Assembly: GCA_015661715.1 (NCBI GenBank)
Contig: DQVN01000018.1
Location: forward strand, 1-7,904
Reading direction: 5' to 3'
Origin: Sulfurivirga caldicuralii
GTDB taxonomy: Bacteria > Pseudomonadota > Gammaproteobacteria > Thiomicrospirales > Thiomicrospiraceae
DNA: 7,904 nucleotides
The translations under genes and the position numbers were made by a program. Numbering within the stretch: the stretch's first letter is position 1; every line of letters starts with the position of its first letter. The notes beneath the pieces were generated by a model that saw nothing but the letters and a program-made list of their open reading frames with translations, made no database searches and was not told the DNA's origin. This document shows positions 1 to 6,985 of the stretch, one piece after another.

Positions 1-1622
1 ACGGCGTAGTTGTCGTGCTCTTCGATGCCGGTGGCCACGGCGAAGATATTGGGGTCGAAGATGATGTCTTCTGGCGGGAAGCCATCGGCCACCAGCAGAT
101 CATAAGAGCGTTTGCAGATCTCGATCTTGCGCTCGAAGGTGTCCGCCTGACCCGCCTCGTCAAAGGCCATGACGATGGCGGCAAAGCCGTATTCGCGGAT
201 TTTTCTGGCTTGCTCGAGAAACTTCTCCTCACCCTCTTTCAGCGAGATGGAGTTGATAATGCCCTTGCCCTGGACGCACTTCATCCCGGCTTCCAGCACA
301 TCCCACTTGGAGGAGTCGATCATTACCGGCACGCGGGCGGCTTCCGGCTCGCCGGCGAGCAGATTGAGAAAGCGCACCATGGCCGCCTTGCCGTCGAGCA
401 TGCCCTCGTCCATGTTCACATCGATGATCTGGGCGCCGTCGTGCACCTGACGGATGGCGATCTCAATGGCTTCTTCGTAGTTTTCTTCCAGAATCAGGCG
501 CTTGAACTTGGCCGAGCCGGTGACATTGTTGCGCTCGCCCACATTGACAAACAGGGTGTGCTCGCCGATATTCAGGGGTTCCAGGCCGGACAGGCGGGTT
601 TCCACCGGCAATTTAGGAATTTTGCGCGGCGGATGGGCCAGGCAGGCTTCGGCCATGGCGGCCAGGTGATCAGGGGTGGTGCCGCAGCAGCCGCCGATGA
701 TATTGACCCAGCCCTGTTCGGCCCAGTGGTGCACCTCTTGGGCCATTTGCTCGGGGGTTTCGTCATATTCACCAAACTCGTTGGGCAGGCCTGCGTTGGG
801 ATGCACGGAGACATAGGTCTCGCACACGCGGGCCAGTTCCTCCACATAGGGGCGCAGCTCTTGTGGCCCCAGGGCGCAGTTCAGCCCGATGGAAAGGGGT
901 TGGGCGTGGCGTACCGAGTTGTAAAAGGCTTCGGTGGTTTGGCCGGAGAGGGTGCGCCCGGAGGCGTCGGTGATGGTGCCTGAGAGCATGATAGGGATCT
1001 CTTCTCCCAGCACCTTTTCATATTGTTTGACCGCGTAGATGGCCGCTTTGGCGTTGAGGGTGTCGAAGATGGTTTCGATCAGGATAACATCGGCGCCCCC
1101 TTGGATCAGGCCGCGTACCGCTTCATCATAGGCTGCCACCAACTGGTCATAGGTGATGTTGCGGAAACCGGGATCATTGACATCCGGTGAGATGGAAGCG
1201 GTGCGGTTGGTGGGGCCGAGCACGCCGGCGACAAACCGGGGCTTGCCGTCTTCCGCCTGCGCCATGTCTGCCGCCTCGCGCGCCACTTTTGCTGCGGCGA
1301 TATTGAGGTCGGTGACCATGCCTTCCATGTCGTAGTCGGCCTGGGCGATGGGGGTGGCGTTGAAGGAGTTGGTTTCGATGATATCCGCACCCCGGCGCAG
1401 AAAAGCCAGGTGGATGTCGCGGATTTTTTCCGGTTGGGTGAGGCAGAGGATGTCGTTGTTGCCCTTGATGTCCATGTGCCAGTCGGCGAAGCGTTCACCG
1501 CGGAAATCCTCCTCGGTGAGCTTGAGCCCCTGGATCATGGTGCCCATGGCGCCATCCAGTACCACCACCCGCTGTTGCAGCAGGGCCTTCAGTTGTTCTA
1601 TGCGTTTGCGCCGCTCAGACAT
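1..1622 (-). CDS. metH: Methionine synthase, cobalamin-dependent (N-terminal 540 residues, cut by window edge)
   Basis: Cytosolic enzyme that moves a methyl group from 5-methyltetrahydrofolate through cobalamin to homocysteine, giving methionine. The frame is open from the ATG at 1622-1620 to the left edge, so this is the first 540 residues of a protein of about 1,230 in E. coli. The homocysteine-binding domain spans roughly residues 10-330: DGAMGT at 23-28, ETNSFNAT at 83-90, and the zinc ligands Cys249 (GLNCALG) and Cys312-Cys313 (GGCCGTT). The folate (pterin) domain starts near 355, with [11 protein letters not shown] at 360-370, [11 protein letters not shown] at 401-411 and IDSSKW at 435-440. 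The cobalamin and activation domains lie outside the window. The start aligns with the E. coli N terminus (both begin MS and reach LDG-x-MGTMIQ within about 30 residues). No clear Shine-Dalgarno sequence precedes it. Identification is firm. Confidence 0.97.
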   Translation of the reverse strand, partial: MSERRKRIEQLKALLQQRVVVLDGAMGTMIQGLKLTEEDFRGERFADWHMDIKGNNDILCLTQPEKIRDIHLAFLRRGADIIETNSFNATPIAQADYDMEGMVTDLNIAAAKVAREAADMAQAEDGKPRFVAGVLGPTNRTASISPDVNDPGFRNITYDQLVAAYDEAVRGLIQGGADVILIETIFDTLNAKAAIYAVKQYEKVLGEEIPIMLSGTITDASGRTLSGQTTEAFYNSVRHAQPLSIGLNCALGPQELRPYVEELARVCETYVSVHPNAGLPNEFGEYDETPEQMAQEVHHWAEQGWVNIIGGCCGTTPDHLAAMAEACLAHPPRKIPKLPVETRLSGLEPLNIGEHTLFVNVGERNNVTGSAKFKRLILEENYEEAIEIAIRQVHDGAQIIDVNMDEGMLDGKAAMVRFLNLLAGEPEAARVPVMIDSSKWDVLEAGMKCVQGKGIINSISLKEGEEKFLEQARKIREYGFAAIVMAFDEAGQADTFERKIEICKRSYDLLVADGFPPEDIIFDPNIFAVATGIEEHDNYA

Positions 1623-1642
1623 GGCAGGAACCGTTTGTTGGG

Positions 1643-1666
1643 AAAACAGGCTATTTTACCAGCCTG
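1643..1666 (-). promoter_or_regulatory. Inverted repeat plus T4 in the metH leader (operator or attenuator candidate)
   Basis: Read on the minus strand, CAGGCTGGTAAAATAGCCTG is a perfect 6-bp stem around an 8-base loop, followed directly by TTTT. It ends about 21 bases before the metH ATG. It could be a weak intrinsic terminator for read-through from the upstream genes. Because the loop carries an extended -10 motif, it could instead be a binding site for a dimeric regulator at the metH promoter. The sequence alone does not decide between these. Confidence 0.4.
1653..1661 (-). promoter_or_regulatory. Candidate extended -10 promoter of metH
   Basis: On the minus strand the sequence TGGTAAAAT fits the extended -10 consensus TGnTATAAT with one mismatch. 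Transcription would start near 1646, giving a leader of about 24 bases. The -35 region at a 17-base spacing (GTGGGA) is poor, as is common for extended -10 promoters. The same ten bases TAAAATAGCC recur just before aroK. Confidence 0.4.
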
Positions 1667-1686
1667 ATCATTCAATCCCACTTAAA

Positions 1687-1713
1687 CGGGGCCCCGGAGA
1701 AAGGGGCGCCCCG
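1687..1713 (-). terminator. GC-rich hairpin after the COG3671-type gene, possible terminator
   Basis: Eight bases after the stop codon of the membrane-protein gene, the minus strand folds into a stem pairing CGGGGC with GCCCCG, extended by three more G-C pairs after a single bulged G, around a short pyrimidine-rich loop. Only three T residues follow (GTTTAAG), so as an intrinsic terminator it is strong in the stem and weak in the tract. Its position fits the end of the gmk-led transcript. Confidence 0.45.
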
Positions 1714-1721
1714 ATGGCGGC

Positions 1722-2207
1722 TTAGAGCGGCTTTTCGCTGAAGAAGAAGATCATGCCCTTGATAACACGGTAGATATACCAGATGGCCAGGGCAAAACCG
1801 AGCAGGGAGACCAGCCCCATACCGAAAAATCCAGCGCCCACGGTAGCGGCCTCCGGGCTCATGAGGCTGCCGTAGGTTATGAGCATAGTCAGCATCAGTA
1901 TCACTTGTGCGGCCAGGGCAATCCAGAAGGTGTTGATCAGCCATTGATAATGGCTCGCCATCCACAGGCCGTTGGCATCGTTGCGTTTAACATACAGAAT
2001 GATGACGCCGATTATCGCGGCAAAAGGGATAAACAGCCCCAGGATAAAGAGGATATAGCTGGCCAGCAGGGCATTTTTGCTGCCACTGTTTTGGGGCGTG
2101 GCAGGGGGCGGGCTAGCCGGTTGGGTCGGCAGCGTTTCTGGGGTGGCAGAGGTTTGGTGGTTGGCGTCGTGGCTATTGTTATCCGGAGTGTTGGGGGGAG
2201 TGGACAT
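1722..2207 (-). CDS. Small membrane protein, COG3671 / DUF4870-like
   Basis: A 161-residue protein of unknown function. Residues 1-43 are rich in Pro, Thr, Asn and Ser, lack hydrophobic stretches, and are probably disordered. Three hydrophobic segments follow at about 48-72, 94-112 and 124-146, consistent with three inner-membrane helices. The conserved-looking core, YVKRNDANGLWMASHYQW at 72-89 followed by NTFW and a late IYRVIKGM, resembles the uncharacterised COG3671 membrane family: a polar loop with SHYxW before helix 2 and an arginine at the end of helix 3. The family assignment is from memory. The start is supported by AGAGG eight bases upstream of the ATG. The gene begins 35 bases after the methyltransferase stop and is probably co-transcribed with it and gmk. 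No enzymatic motif is visible. Confidence 0.8.
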   Translation of the reverse strand: MSTPPNTPDNNSHDANHQTSATPETLPTQPASPPPATPQNSGSKNALLASYILFILGLFIPFAAIIGVIILYVKRNDANGLWMASHYQWLINTFWIALAAQVILMLTMLITYGSLMSPEAATVGAGFFGMGLVSLLGFALAIWYIYRVIKGMIFFFSEKPL

Positions 2208-2242
2208 GGCTTGTACCTCTGATTGGCTGGGAATGAGTGTAT

Positions 2243-3190
2243 TCAGGCCGGTTTTTGTATTTTAGCAACAAAAAAGCCGTCAAAAAGGTCATTGGGCAAG
2301 ATGCGTCGGGTGTGTGTGAGGCTTTCGGGCAGGGCTTTGCCGTTCCATGCGCTCAAACCCGGCTGCCAGTGGGGGAAGGGGAGTTCGATGGGCAGCAGTT
2401 GAGCTTCCGGGTGCTTTATCAGCAGCCGGGCAATGATCAGCTCGTTTTCTTCCGGGGCAAAGGCGCAGGTGGCATAGACCAGCACGCCGCCGGGTTTGAG
2501 CGCTTGCCAGGCGGATAGAATCAAGCCTTTTTGTTTCCGCGCCTGTTCTTTGATCTTGCGCACCGACCAGTGGGCGTAGGAGGCGGGATCCTGTGCATGG
2601 ATGCGCCCTTCGGAGGAGCAGGGCGCATCCAGCAGCACCCGATCGAAGCGACTAGGCACCTTGCGCCCGATGCTGCGGCCATCGGCCAAAAAGGTGCGGC
2701 AATGGGTCACGCCCATGCGTTCCAGGTTGTCCTTCAGGCGAAAATAGCGTGATTTGATCGGCTCTACCGCGGCAAGATAGCCATGGTTTGCCATCTGCGC
2801 TGCCAGCTGTGTGGTTTTAGAGCCGGGAGCGGCAGCCAGATCCAGCACTTCCATGCCGGGTTCGACCGACAGCAACTGGCCAATCCACTGGGAGCCGGGG
2901 TTTTGTAGATAAATTTGCCCATTTTGGGCCCATTCTGAATGGGAAAGGAGGCTTTTTTGCGTAATAGGGGCGCAAAACCCGCCTTTTAGCCCGGTAAGGG
3001 GGGTGAGATTTAGGTCGTGTTTTCGGCACCAGGAAAAAAATCGGGGGACCCCTGTCTCCGGCAGTTGCAGCGGGTTAAGGCGCAAGCCCACATGGGTTTT
3101 AGGGGTGTGCAGCGCCTGCCATACGGCCTCCCACTGCTCAGGCGGGATAATCTGGCGCAGGCGCTGGATAAACTCGGCCGGCAGGCTCAC
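2243..3190 (-). CDS. RNA 5-methylcytosine methyltransferase, NOL1/NOP2/Sun (RsmB/RsmF-like) family
   Basis: A 315-residue S-adenosylmethionine-dependent methyltransferase expected to form 5-methylcytosine in rRNA or tRNA. Motif [16 protein letters not shown], is at 116-130 (SAM binding). DAPCSSEG at 188-195 supplies motif IV Cys191, and [11 protein letters not shown] at 240-250 supplies motif VI Cys242; in this family one cysteine attacks the base and the other assists product release. The start is GTG at 3190-3188, overlapping the gmk TGA as GTGA. No Shine-Dalgarno is evident, so translation is probably coupled to gmk. It is much shorter than E. coli RsmF (479 residues) and lacks both the N-terminal NusB-like domain of RsmB and an obvious C-terminal PUA-type extension. 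It is a compact family member whose target base cannot be told from sequence, so no gene symbol is given. Confidence 0.92.
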   Translation of the reverse strand: MSLPAEFIQRLRQIIPPEQWEAVWQALHTPKTHVGLRLNPLQLPETGVPRFFSWCRKHDLNLTPLTGLKGGFCAPITQKSLLSHSEWAQNGQIYLQNPGSQWIGQLLSVEPGMEVLDLAAAPGSKTTQLAAQMANHGYLAAVEPIKSRYFRLKDNLERMGVTHCRTFLADGRSIGRKVPSRFDRVLLDAPCSSEGRIHAQDPASYAHWSVRKIKEQARKQKGLILSAWQALKPGGVLVYATCAFAPEENELIIARLLIKHPEAQLLPIELPFPHWQPGLSAWNGKALPESLTHTRRILPNDLFDGFFVAKIQKPA

Positions 3191-3801
3191 TGGATCAGGG
3201 CGTCCAGGAGGGCTCGGTGGCGCATCTGCTGGCGGCGGGTGCGTAGGCGGTTGGCTTTGAAGATGGTGTGTAGCTCTGTAAAAGCGGTATCGAAGTCATC
3301 GTTGATGACCACATAGTCGAATTCTGGATAGTGGCGCATTTCCGCTTTAGCTTCGGCAAGGCGGCGGGCGATGACTTCTGCTGCGTCCGTGCCGCGGCCG
3401 GTCAGGCGCCGCTCAAGTTCTTCCAAAGAGGGGGGCAGGATAAAGATGGACAGGGCATCGGGCATTTTTTCGCGGATCTGCTCGGCCCCCTGCCAGTCGA
3501 TTTCCAGAATCACATCCACATCTTCTGCCAGCAGTTGCATCACCTGGCTTTTCCGGGTGCCGTAGAGGTTGCCGAAAACCTCTGCCCACTCGAGAAAGTC
3601 TCCCTGGTTGATTTTTTCTTTGAAGGTGTCCACATCGGTGAAATGGTAGTGTTGGCCGTCGATTTCACCGGGGCGGGGTGGTCGGGTGGTGGTGGAGACA
3701 GCAACCCGAATCTGCGGGTCGGTTTCGATCAGGCGCTTGACCAGTGAGGTTTTGCCTGCACCGGAGGGGGCGGAGAGGATATACAGCTGTCCTTGATGCA
3801 T
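3187..3801 (-). CDS. gmk: Guanylate kinase
   Basis: Phosphorylates GMP (and dGMP) to GDP with ATP, in the cytosol, as part of guanine nucleotide synthesis. The 204 residues match the usual length. The P-loop is [10 protein letters not shown] at 10-19. The GMP-binding region includes STTTR at 36-40, PRPGE at 42-46, GQHYHF at 49-54, and [12 protein letters not shown] at 71-82. EIDWQGA at 100-106 is the Walker B-like segment. A lid with paired arginines ([10 protein letters not shown]) lies at 130-139. The ATG is preceded by GGAG eight bases upstream, and the N terminus [14 protein letters not shown] aligns with E. coli MAQGTLYIVSAPSG. It heads a minus-strand operon with the RNA methyltransferase (4-base overlap) and the membrane protein. 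The rpoZ-spoT genes that often follow gmk in gammaproteobacteria are absent, and yicC is not upstream. Confidence 0.98.
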   Translation of the reverse strand: MHQGQLYILSAPSGAGKTSLVKRLIETDPQIRVAVSTTTRPPRPGEIDGQHYHFTDVDTFKEKINQGDFLEWAEVFGNLYGTRKSQVMQLLAEDVDVILEIDWQGAEQIREKMPDALSIFILPPSLEELERRLTGRGTDAAEVIARRLAEAKAEMRHYPEFDYVVINDDFDTAFTELHTIFKANRLRTRRQQMRHRALLDALIQ

Positions 3802-3827
3802 ATGCGGGGCTCCACTGGAAAATTTTT

Positions 3828-3856
3828 ATTTTGCCATATCAGCTTGTTTTTGTCCG
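3828..3856 (-). promoter_or_regulatory. Candidate sigma70 promoter for the gmk operon
   Basis: On the minus strand, CGGACA (-35) and CAAAAT (-10) are separated by exactly 17 bases, each matching four of six consensus positions. Transcription would start near 3821, leaving a leader of about 20 bases with the GGAG ribosome site. A promoter is expected in this 110-base divergent spacer. The promoter for the plus-strand pair must also lie here, but I could not pick a convincing one; AT-rich TTTAAT at 3883-3888 is a weak -10 option. Confidence 0.4.
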
Positions 3857-3911
3857 CTGATGCCTTATGTGATGAGGACGATTTTAATAAAACCCAAAAA
3901 GGAAAGATAAG

Positions 3912-4628
3912 ATGGCAAAGTTGACCACAGCGCATTTGCGCACGAGACAGGCTCAATTGGCACATACCCTAACGGTGGAGCGGTGGGAGACGCTACCGAT
4001 GGAGATGGAGATCAAACTCAAGGCGTTGAACAGCTGGGGGTTTGATCTGGTGCAGGCGGAGATGGGGCAGTCGCGCTATTTTCTTGTGGAAGCGGATTCC
4101 TGTCAGGCAGGGGATACGCTCTCCCATGACGGCGAGACGGTAAAGATTGATCAAGTCCTTTCTCAATTGCCCAAAAATACCCGGCTAACGTTGGTGATGA
4201 CCAGTGAAGACTATGAGGCGCAGGTGGAGGCGCTGTTTTGGCAGGAGGGTCAGGAGACGGCTCAGTCTTTGTTTAAGCTGCCTGCGGTGGAGGTGCTGTT
4301 GGCCTTGTGTAAGAAAAACAATCTGGGACAGTTACTGGCCCAGGTGCACAGTGTGGGGGTGACCACGGAAATTGTGAAAAAACATGGTGAGTCAGGGAAA
4401 ACGGTGCCTTTTGCCGATCTGCCGCCCCAGGCAAGGCGGGTTTTGCGTACGGCAAAGGATATTTTGCGTAAGCAGGTGCACGCCGGGCGCTTTGAGCTGA
4501 ACTGGTTTGGCGAGAACAAGGATGCGCAGGCGCGGTATCAGGCCAGTTTGCTCATTCCAACCTTGTCTCTGCTGAATGTGCAGGTGGCCAATGGGGTGGA
4601 CAAACTGTTTGCGGAGCTGACGCCATGA
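3912..4628 (+). CDS. Uncharacterised protein A of a two-gene unit (family not recognised)
   Basis: A 238-residue protein I cannot assign to a family. It has no signal peptide and no membrane segment, so a soluble cytosolic protein is likely. The N terminus (1-40) is charged and probably helical. Residues 41-100 read like a beta-rich domain: WGFDLVQAEMGQSRYFLVEAD, then a CQAGDTLSHDGETVKID stretch, then NTRLTLVM. Residues 101-160 are helical (EAQVEALFWQEGQE; AVEVLLALCKKNNLGQLLAQ). The C-terminal part has a basic helix with an Arg/Lys cluster (QARRVLRTAKDILRKQ, 173-188) and then RFELNWFGENKDAQARY at 193-209. Cys64 and Cys133 are the only cysteines. The start is well supported: AAGGA lies eight bases before the ATG. 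Its stop overlaps the next gene's start as ATGA. The frame is G/C-rich at third positions, as expected for real coding DNA. Function unknown. Confidence 0.85.
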   Translation: MAKLTTAHLRTRQAQLAHTLTVERWETLPMEMEIKLKALNSWGFDLVQAEMGQSRYFLVEADSCQAGDTLSHDGETVKIDQVLSQLPKNTRLTLVMTSEDYEAQVEALFWQEGQETAQSLFKLPAVEVLLALCKKNNLGQLLAQVHSVGVTTEIVKKHGESGKTVPFADLPPQARRVLRTAKDILRKQVHAGRFELNWFGENKDAQARYQASLLIPTLSLLNVQVANGVDKLFAELTP

Positions 4629-5323
4629 AGTGGGTGAGCCTTTCGCCCTGTTATTTGGGGTCATCCACGACAGTGCCGGTGGCACCGTTGCAGACATTGA
4701 TCCGTTGGGCGGCATTTGCCTATCTGGTGCGTAAGGATAAGGCGTTTGCCCATCGCATGGCGCGAGAGGTTCTGGGCGCATTAGAGGATCTGCCGGGGTT
4801 GCAGCAGCGGCTGTATCAGGCGTTGGATGAGGCCTTGCCGTGGCTGGCGGCATTTGTCGCGCAGATTGAGGCTCAGCCCCCAGAGCGTGTGGTGATGGCT
4901 TTTGCCGAAAAGTTGGATGTGCAAGGGGGGAAAGTATTGACATCGACCAAAACCCGTTTCACCGATGCTGTTTTTACATTACCTTGGACGCTGTTATCGG
5001 CCGCTGAGCAACACTGGTTGCAGCGGGCGTTTGTTTCCTGGAGTGAGGCCATTGCTAGTTTGCAAATCAAGGCGCTGAATCGCACATTTCCAGCGTATGC
5101 GCCCTTTGTGGTGGATGTGAAACAGCAGTTGAAACGGACGGATTTTGTGGCGTTTTATCTGGATCCTTTCTCGGCAGAGGAAGAGATCTGGGTGGCCTTT
5201 GCGCGGATTCCCACCGTGCGTCAACATCTGGCGGACTACTTTGATAAAGGGAAAGGGGTGCAGACCCTGTGGGTTCTGCCGGATCGCCATTGGGTGGCCA
5301 ATTGGCTGGTGTTGAGCAATTGA
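4625..5323 (+). CDS. Uncharacterised protein B of a two-gene unit (family not recognised)
   Basis: A 232-residue protein I cannot assign to a family. The ATG overlaps the stop of protein A (ATGA), and GGAG lies eight bases upstream inside gene A, so the two are translationally coupled and probably work together. The sequence is rich in Trp and other aromatics (W3, W28, W73, W121, W131, W139, W189, W216, W223, W227). A mostly helical N-terminal half (about 22-85) is followed by an Ala/Leu/Glu-rich middle. The second half has short hydrophobic strands such as DFVAFYLDPF at 173-182 and EIWVAFARIP at 187-196, then a closing TLWVLPDRHWVANWLVL. It has no lipobox and no clear transmembrane helix. 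The N-terminal region (VPVAPLQTLIRWAAFAYLV) is moderately hydrophobic, but charged residues follow it. Its TGA ends 36 bases before aroK and lies in the same frame as aroK. Confidence 0.83.
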   Translation: MKWVSLSPCYLGSSTTVPVAPLQTLIRWAAFAYLVRKDKAFAHRMAREVLGALEDLPGLQQRLYQALDEALPWLAAFVAQIEAQPPERVVMAFAEKLDVQGGKVLTSTKTRFTDAVFTLPWTLLSAAEQHWLQRAFVSWSEAIASLQIKALNRTFPAYAPFVVDVKQQLKRTDFVAFYLDPFSAEEEIWVAFARIPTVRQHLADYFDKGKGVQTLWVLPDRHWVANWLVLSN

Positions 5324-5346
5324 GCCCTGCGGACGCTGCAAATCGT

Positions 5347-5352
5347 TAAAAT
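5347..5352 (+). promoter_or_regulatory. Candidate -10 element close to the aroK start
   Basis: TAAAAT ends eight bases before the aroK ATG, so initiation about seven bases downstream would fall almost on the start codon and give a leaderless or nearly leaderless aroK-aroB transcript. No good -35 is seen at 17 bases (GCCCTG); TTGAGC at 5320-5325 is spaced too far, at 21 bases. It shares TAAAATAGCC with the metH leader. Confidence 0.3.
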
Positions 5353-5359
5353 AGCCCGC

Positions 5360-5887
5360 ATGCACACACCAAGCCTTTTTCTCGTCGGCCCCATGGGTGC
5401 GGGCAAGTCCACTGTCGGGCGGTTGCTGGCCGAGCGGTTGGGGTATGAATTTTACGACACGGATCATGAAATCGAGGCGCGTACAGGGGCTTCGATCCCG
5501 ATGATATTCGACATCGAGGGGGAGAGCGGCTTTCGTCGGCGCGAGGCGCAGGTGATCGATGAGCTGACTCAGCTGCCCAATATCGTGCTGGCCACCGGCG
5601 GCGGGGCTATTCTTAAGCCGGAGAATCGAAAGCATTTGCGCAGCCGCGGCTTTGTCATCTATTTGTGTTCCGATGTGGACAATCTGTTTAACCGGGTGCG
5701 TCATGATAAAAACCGCCCGTTGCTGGCGAACGCCAATCCGAAGGCGACCTTAGCCACCATACTCAAGGAGCGCGAACCCCTGTATCAGGAGGTGGCGGAT
5801 CTGGTGGTCAAAACAGAGGCGGTGCCGGTGGGGCAGGTGGTGCGCCGTATTCTCAACCAGCTTAAGGAACGGAATATCATCCTATGA
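5360..5887 (+). CDS. aroK: Shikimate kinase
   Basis: Cytosolic enzyme that phosphorylates shikimate at O3 with ATP, the fifth step of the shikimate pathway to chorismate. At 175 residues it matches the family. The P-loop GPMGAGKST is at 10-18. The shikimate-binding acidic pair is Asp33 and Asp35 (DTD), with Arg59 in GFRRRE and the glycine turn TGGGA at 79-83. The lid carries Arg119 in KNRPLL, and a later conserved arginine is Arg138 in EREPLY. The N terminus aligns with E. coli AroK, and no canonical start exists upstream because the reading frame closes at the TGA at 5321-5323. No Shine-Dalgarno sequence is visible, so translation relies on leaderless initiation or on reinitiation after the preceding gene. 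It overlaps aroB by ATGA. aroK and aroL products are similar; the aroB neighbour favours aroK. Confidence 0.96.
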   Translation: MHTPSLFLVGPMGAGKSTVGRLLAERLGYEFYDTDHEIEARTGASIPMIFDIEGESGFRRREAQVIDELTQLPNIVLATGGGAILKPENRKHLRSRGFVIYLCSDVDNLFNRVRHDKNRPLLANANPKATLATILKEREPLYQEVADLVVKTEAVPVGQVVRRILNQLKERNIIL

Positions 5888-6966
5888 AGACGCTGAATGT
5901 TGATCTGGGCGAACGCAGTTATCCCATTCATATTGGTTCTGGCCTGTTAAAGCGCCCGGAGCTGTTCAAACCCCATGTGCAGGGCACCCAGGTGATGATC
6001 GTCACCAATACCACGGTGGCGCCGCTGTATCTGGAGCGGTGCCGCGCGCTGTTCGAGGGCTTTGAGGTGGCGGATGTGGTGCTGCCGGATGGGGAGCAGT
6101 ACAAAAATTTGCAGACGCTCAACCTGATTTTCGATGCGCTGATCGAGCGCCGTTTCGACCGTAAGTGTACATTGGTGGCGCTGGGTGGCGGAGTGATCGG
6201 AGATATTACCGGCTTTGCCGCCGCCACCTATCAGCGGGGGGTCAACTTCATTCAGGTGCCCACCACTCTGTTGGCGCAGGTGGATTCGTCCGTGGGGGGT
6301 AAAACGGGGGTGAACCACCCGAAGGGCAAGAATATGATCGGCGCTTTCCATCAGCCCCAGTCGGTGATCATCGATACCGATACCCTGGATACCCTGGAAG
6401 ACCGTCAGCTCTCTGCAGGGCTGGCGGAGGTGATCAAGTATGGCCTGATCCGTGACCGGGAGTTTTTTGAATATCTGGAAGAGCATTTGCCGGATCTGTT
6501 GGCGCGGGATAAGGATCAATTGGCCTATGCCATTGAGCGCTCCTGCTGGAATAAAGCGGAAGTGGTGGCCGCCGATGAGTTTGAGGCCGGGCAGCGGGCG
6601 TTATTGAATCTGGGGCATACCTTTGGCCATGCGATTGAGGCGGGCATGGGCTATGGCAAGTGGCTCCATGGTGAGGCCATCGCCGCCGGGATGATGCAGG
6701 CGGGCTATCTGTCTAAGCTGATGGGTCACTTGAGGGATGAGGATCTTGCGCGCATGGCACGGGTCTTTGAAACGGCGCACCTGCCCATCTATCCTCCCGA
6801 TGAGATGTCGCCGACGGACTTTCTGGCGTTGATGGCGGGGGATAAGAAAGTGCAGGCGGGTAAAATCCGTCTGGTGCTGCTGAAGGCCATCGGCCAGGCC
6901 TATGTCACGGGCGAATATCCGCCTGAACTGCTTGAGGAGACGCTCAAGGCGTGGCGTCGGCGATAA
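5884..6966 (+). CDS. aroB: 3-Dehydroquinate synthase
   Basis: Converts DAHP to 3-dehydroquinate, the second step of the shikimate pathway, using NAD+ and a divalent metal (zinc or cobalt). The 360 residues compare with 362 in E. coli. NAD-binding segments include PDGEQYK at 68-74, GGGVIGD at 101-107 and [19 protein letters not shown] around 126-144. The metal ligands correspond to Glu182 (GLAEVIKYG), His245 (NLGHTFGHA) and His262 ([11 protein letters not shown]), each two residues earlier than the E. coli numbering. Substrate-binding KTGVN and the lysine in HPKGKN are present. The ATG overlaps the aroK stop (ATGA), and the nearby AAGGA is too far upstream (about 15 bases) to be a strong ribosome site, so coupling is likely. 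It ends with TAA and is convergent with nrdA. All key residues seen are intact. Confidence 0.97.
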   Translation: MKTLNVDLGERSYPIHIGSGLLKRPELFKPHVQGTQVMIVTNTTVAPLYLERCRALFEGFEVADVVLPDGEQYKNLQTLNLIFDALIERRFDRKCTLVALGGGVIGDITGFAAATYQRGVNFIQVPTTLLAQVDSSVGGKTGVNHPKGKNMIGAFHQPQSVIIDTDTLDTLEDRQLSAGLAEVIKYGLIRDREFFEYLEEHLPDLLARDKDQLAYAIERSCWNKAEVVAADEFEAGQRALLNLGHTFGHAIEAGMGYGKWLHGEAIAAGMMQAGYLSKLMGHLRDEDLARMARVFETAHLPIYPPDEMSPTDFLALMAGDKKVQAGKIRLVLLKAIGQAYVTGEYPPELLEETLKAWRRR

Positions 6967-6985
6967 ATCGGCTTTTGGCGAGGTA

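Noticed and set aside
15..983. Long plus-strand open frame of 322 codons
   Set aside because: It lies wholly antisense to metH, whose product is unmistakable. Its translation is rich in Gly, His and Ala with no motifs, as expected of a shadow in GC-rich coding DNA.
1623..1721. Possible SAM or cobalamin riboswitch ahead of metH
   Set aside because: The spacer is only about 100 bases and shows no conserved riboswitch core; only the two hairpins described are present.
1348..1725. Plus-strand open frame over the metH start and the spacer
   Set aside because: Antisense to the metH N terminus, with Ser/Arg-rich low-quality composition; no ribosome site or family resemblance.
2248..2279. AT-rich inverted repeat with T and A runs resembling a terminator
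   Set aside because: It is the last few codons of the RNA methyltransferase, and translation runs through it before the TGA. The match is imperfect.
2917..2943. Two overlapping small palindromes (GCCCATTTTGGGC and CCCATTCTGAATGGG)
   Set aside because: They lie inside the RNA methyltransferase coding sequence and fit its codons; nothing suggests a regulatory role.
4392..4943. Minus-strand Pro-rich open frame of 183 codons
   Set aside because: Antisense to the junction of genes A and B, whose starts and overlap are well supported; Pro/Arg-rich composition typical of a shadow.
4994..5704. Minus-strand open frame of 236 codons across protein B and aroK
   Set aside because: It crosses the boundary of two plus-strand genes and is antisense to aroK, which is certain. 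No ribosome site or motif was seen.
5947..6519. Minus-strand open frame of 190 codons inside aroB
   Set aside because: Antisense to aroB, which is fully supported by catalytic and cofactor motifs.
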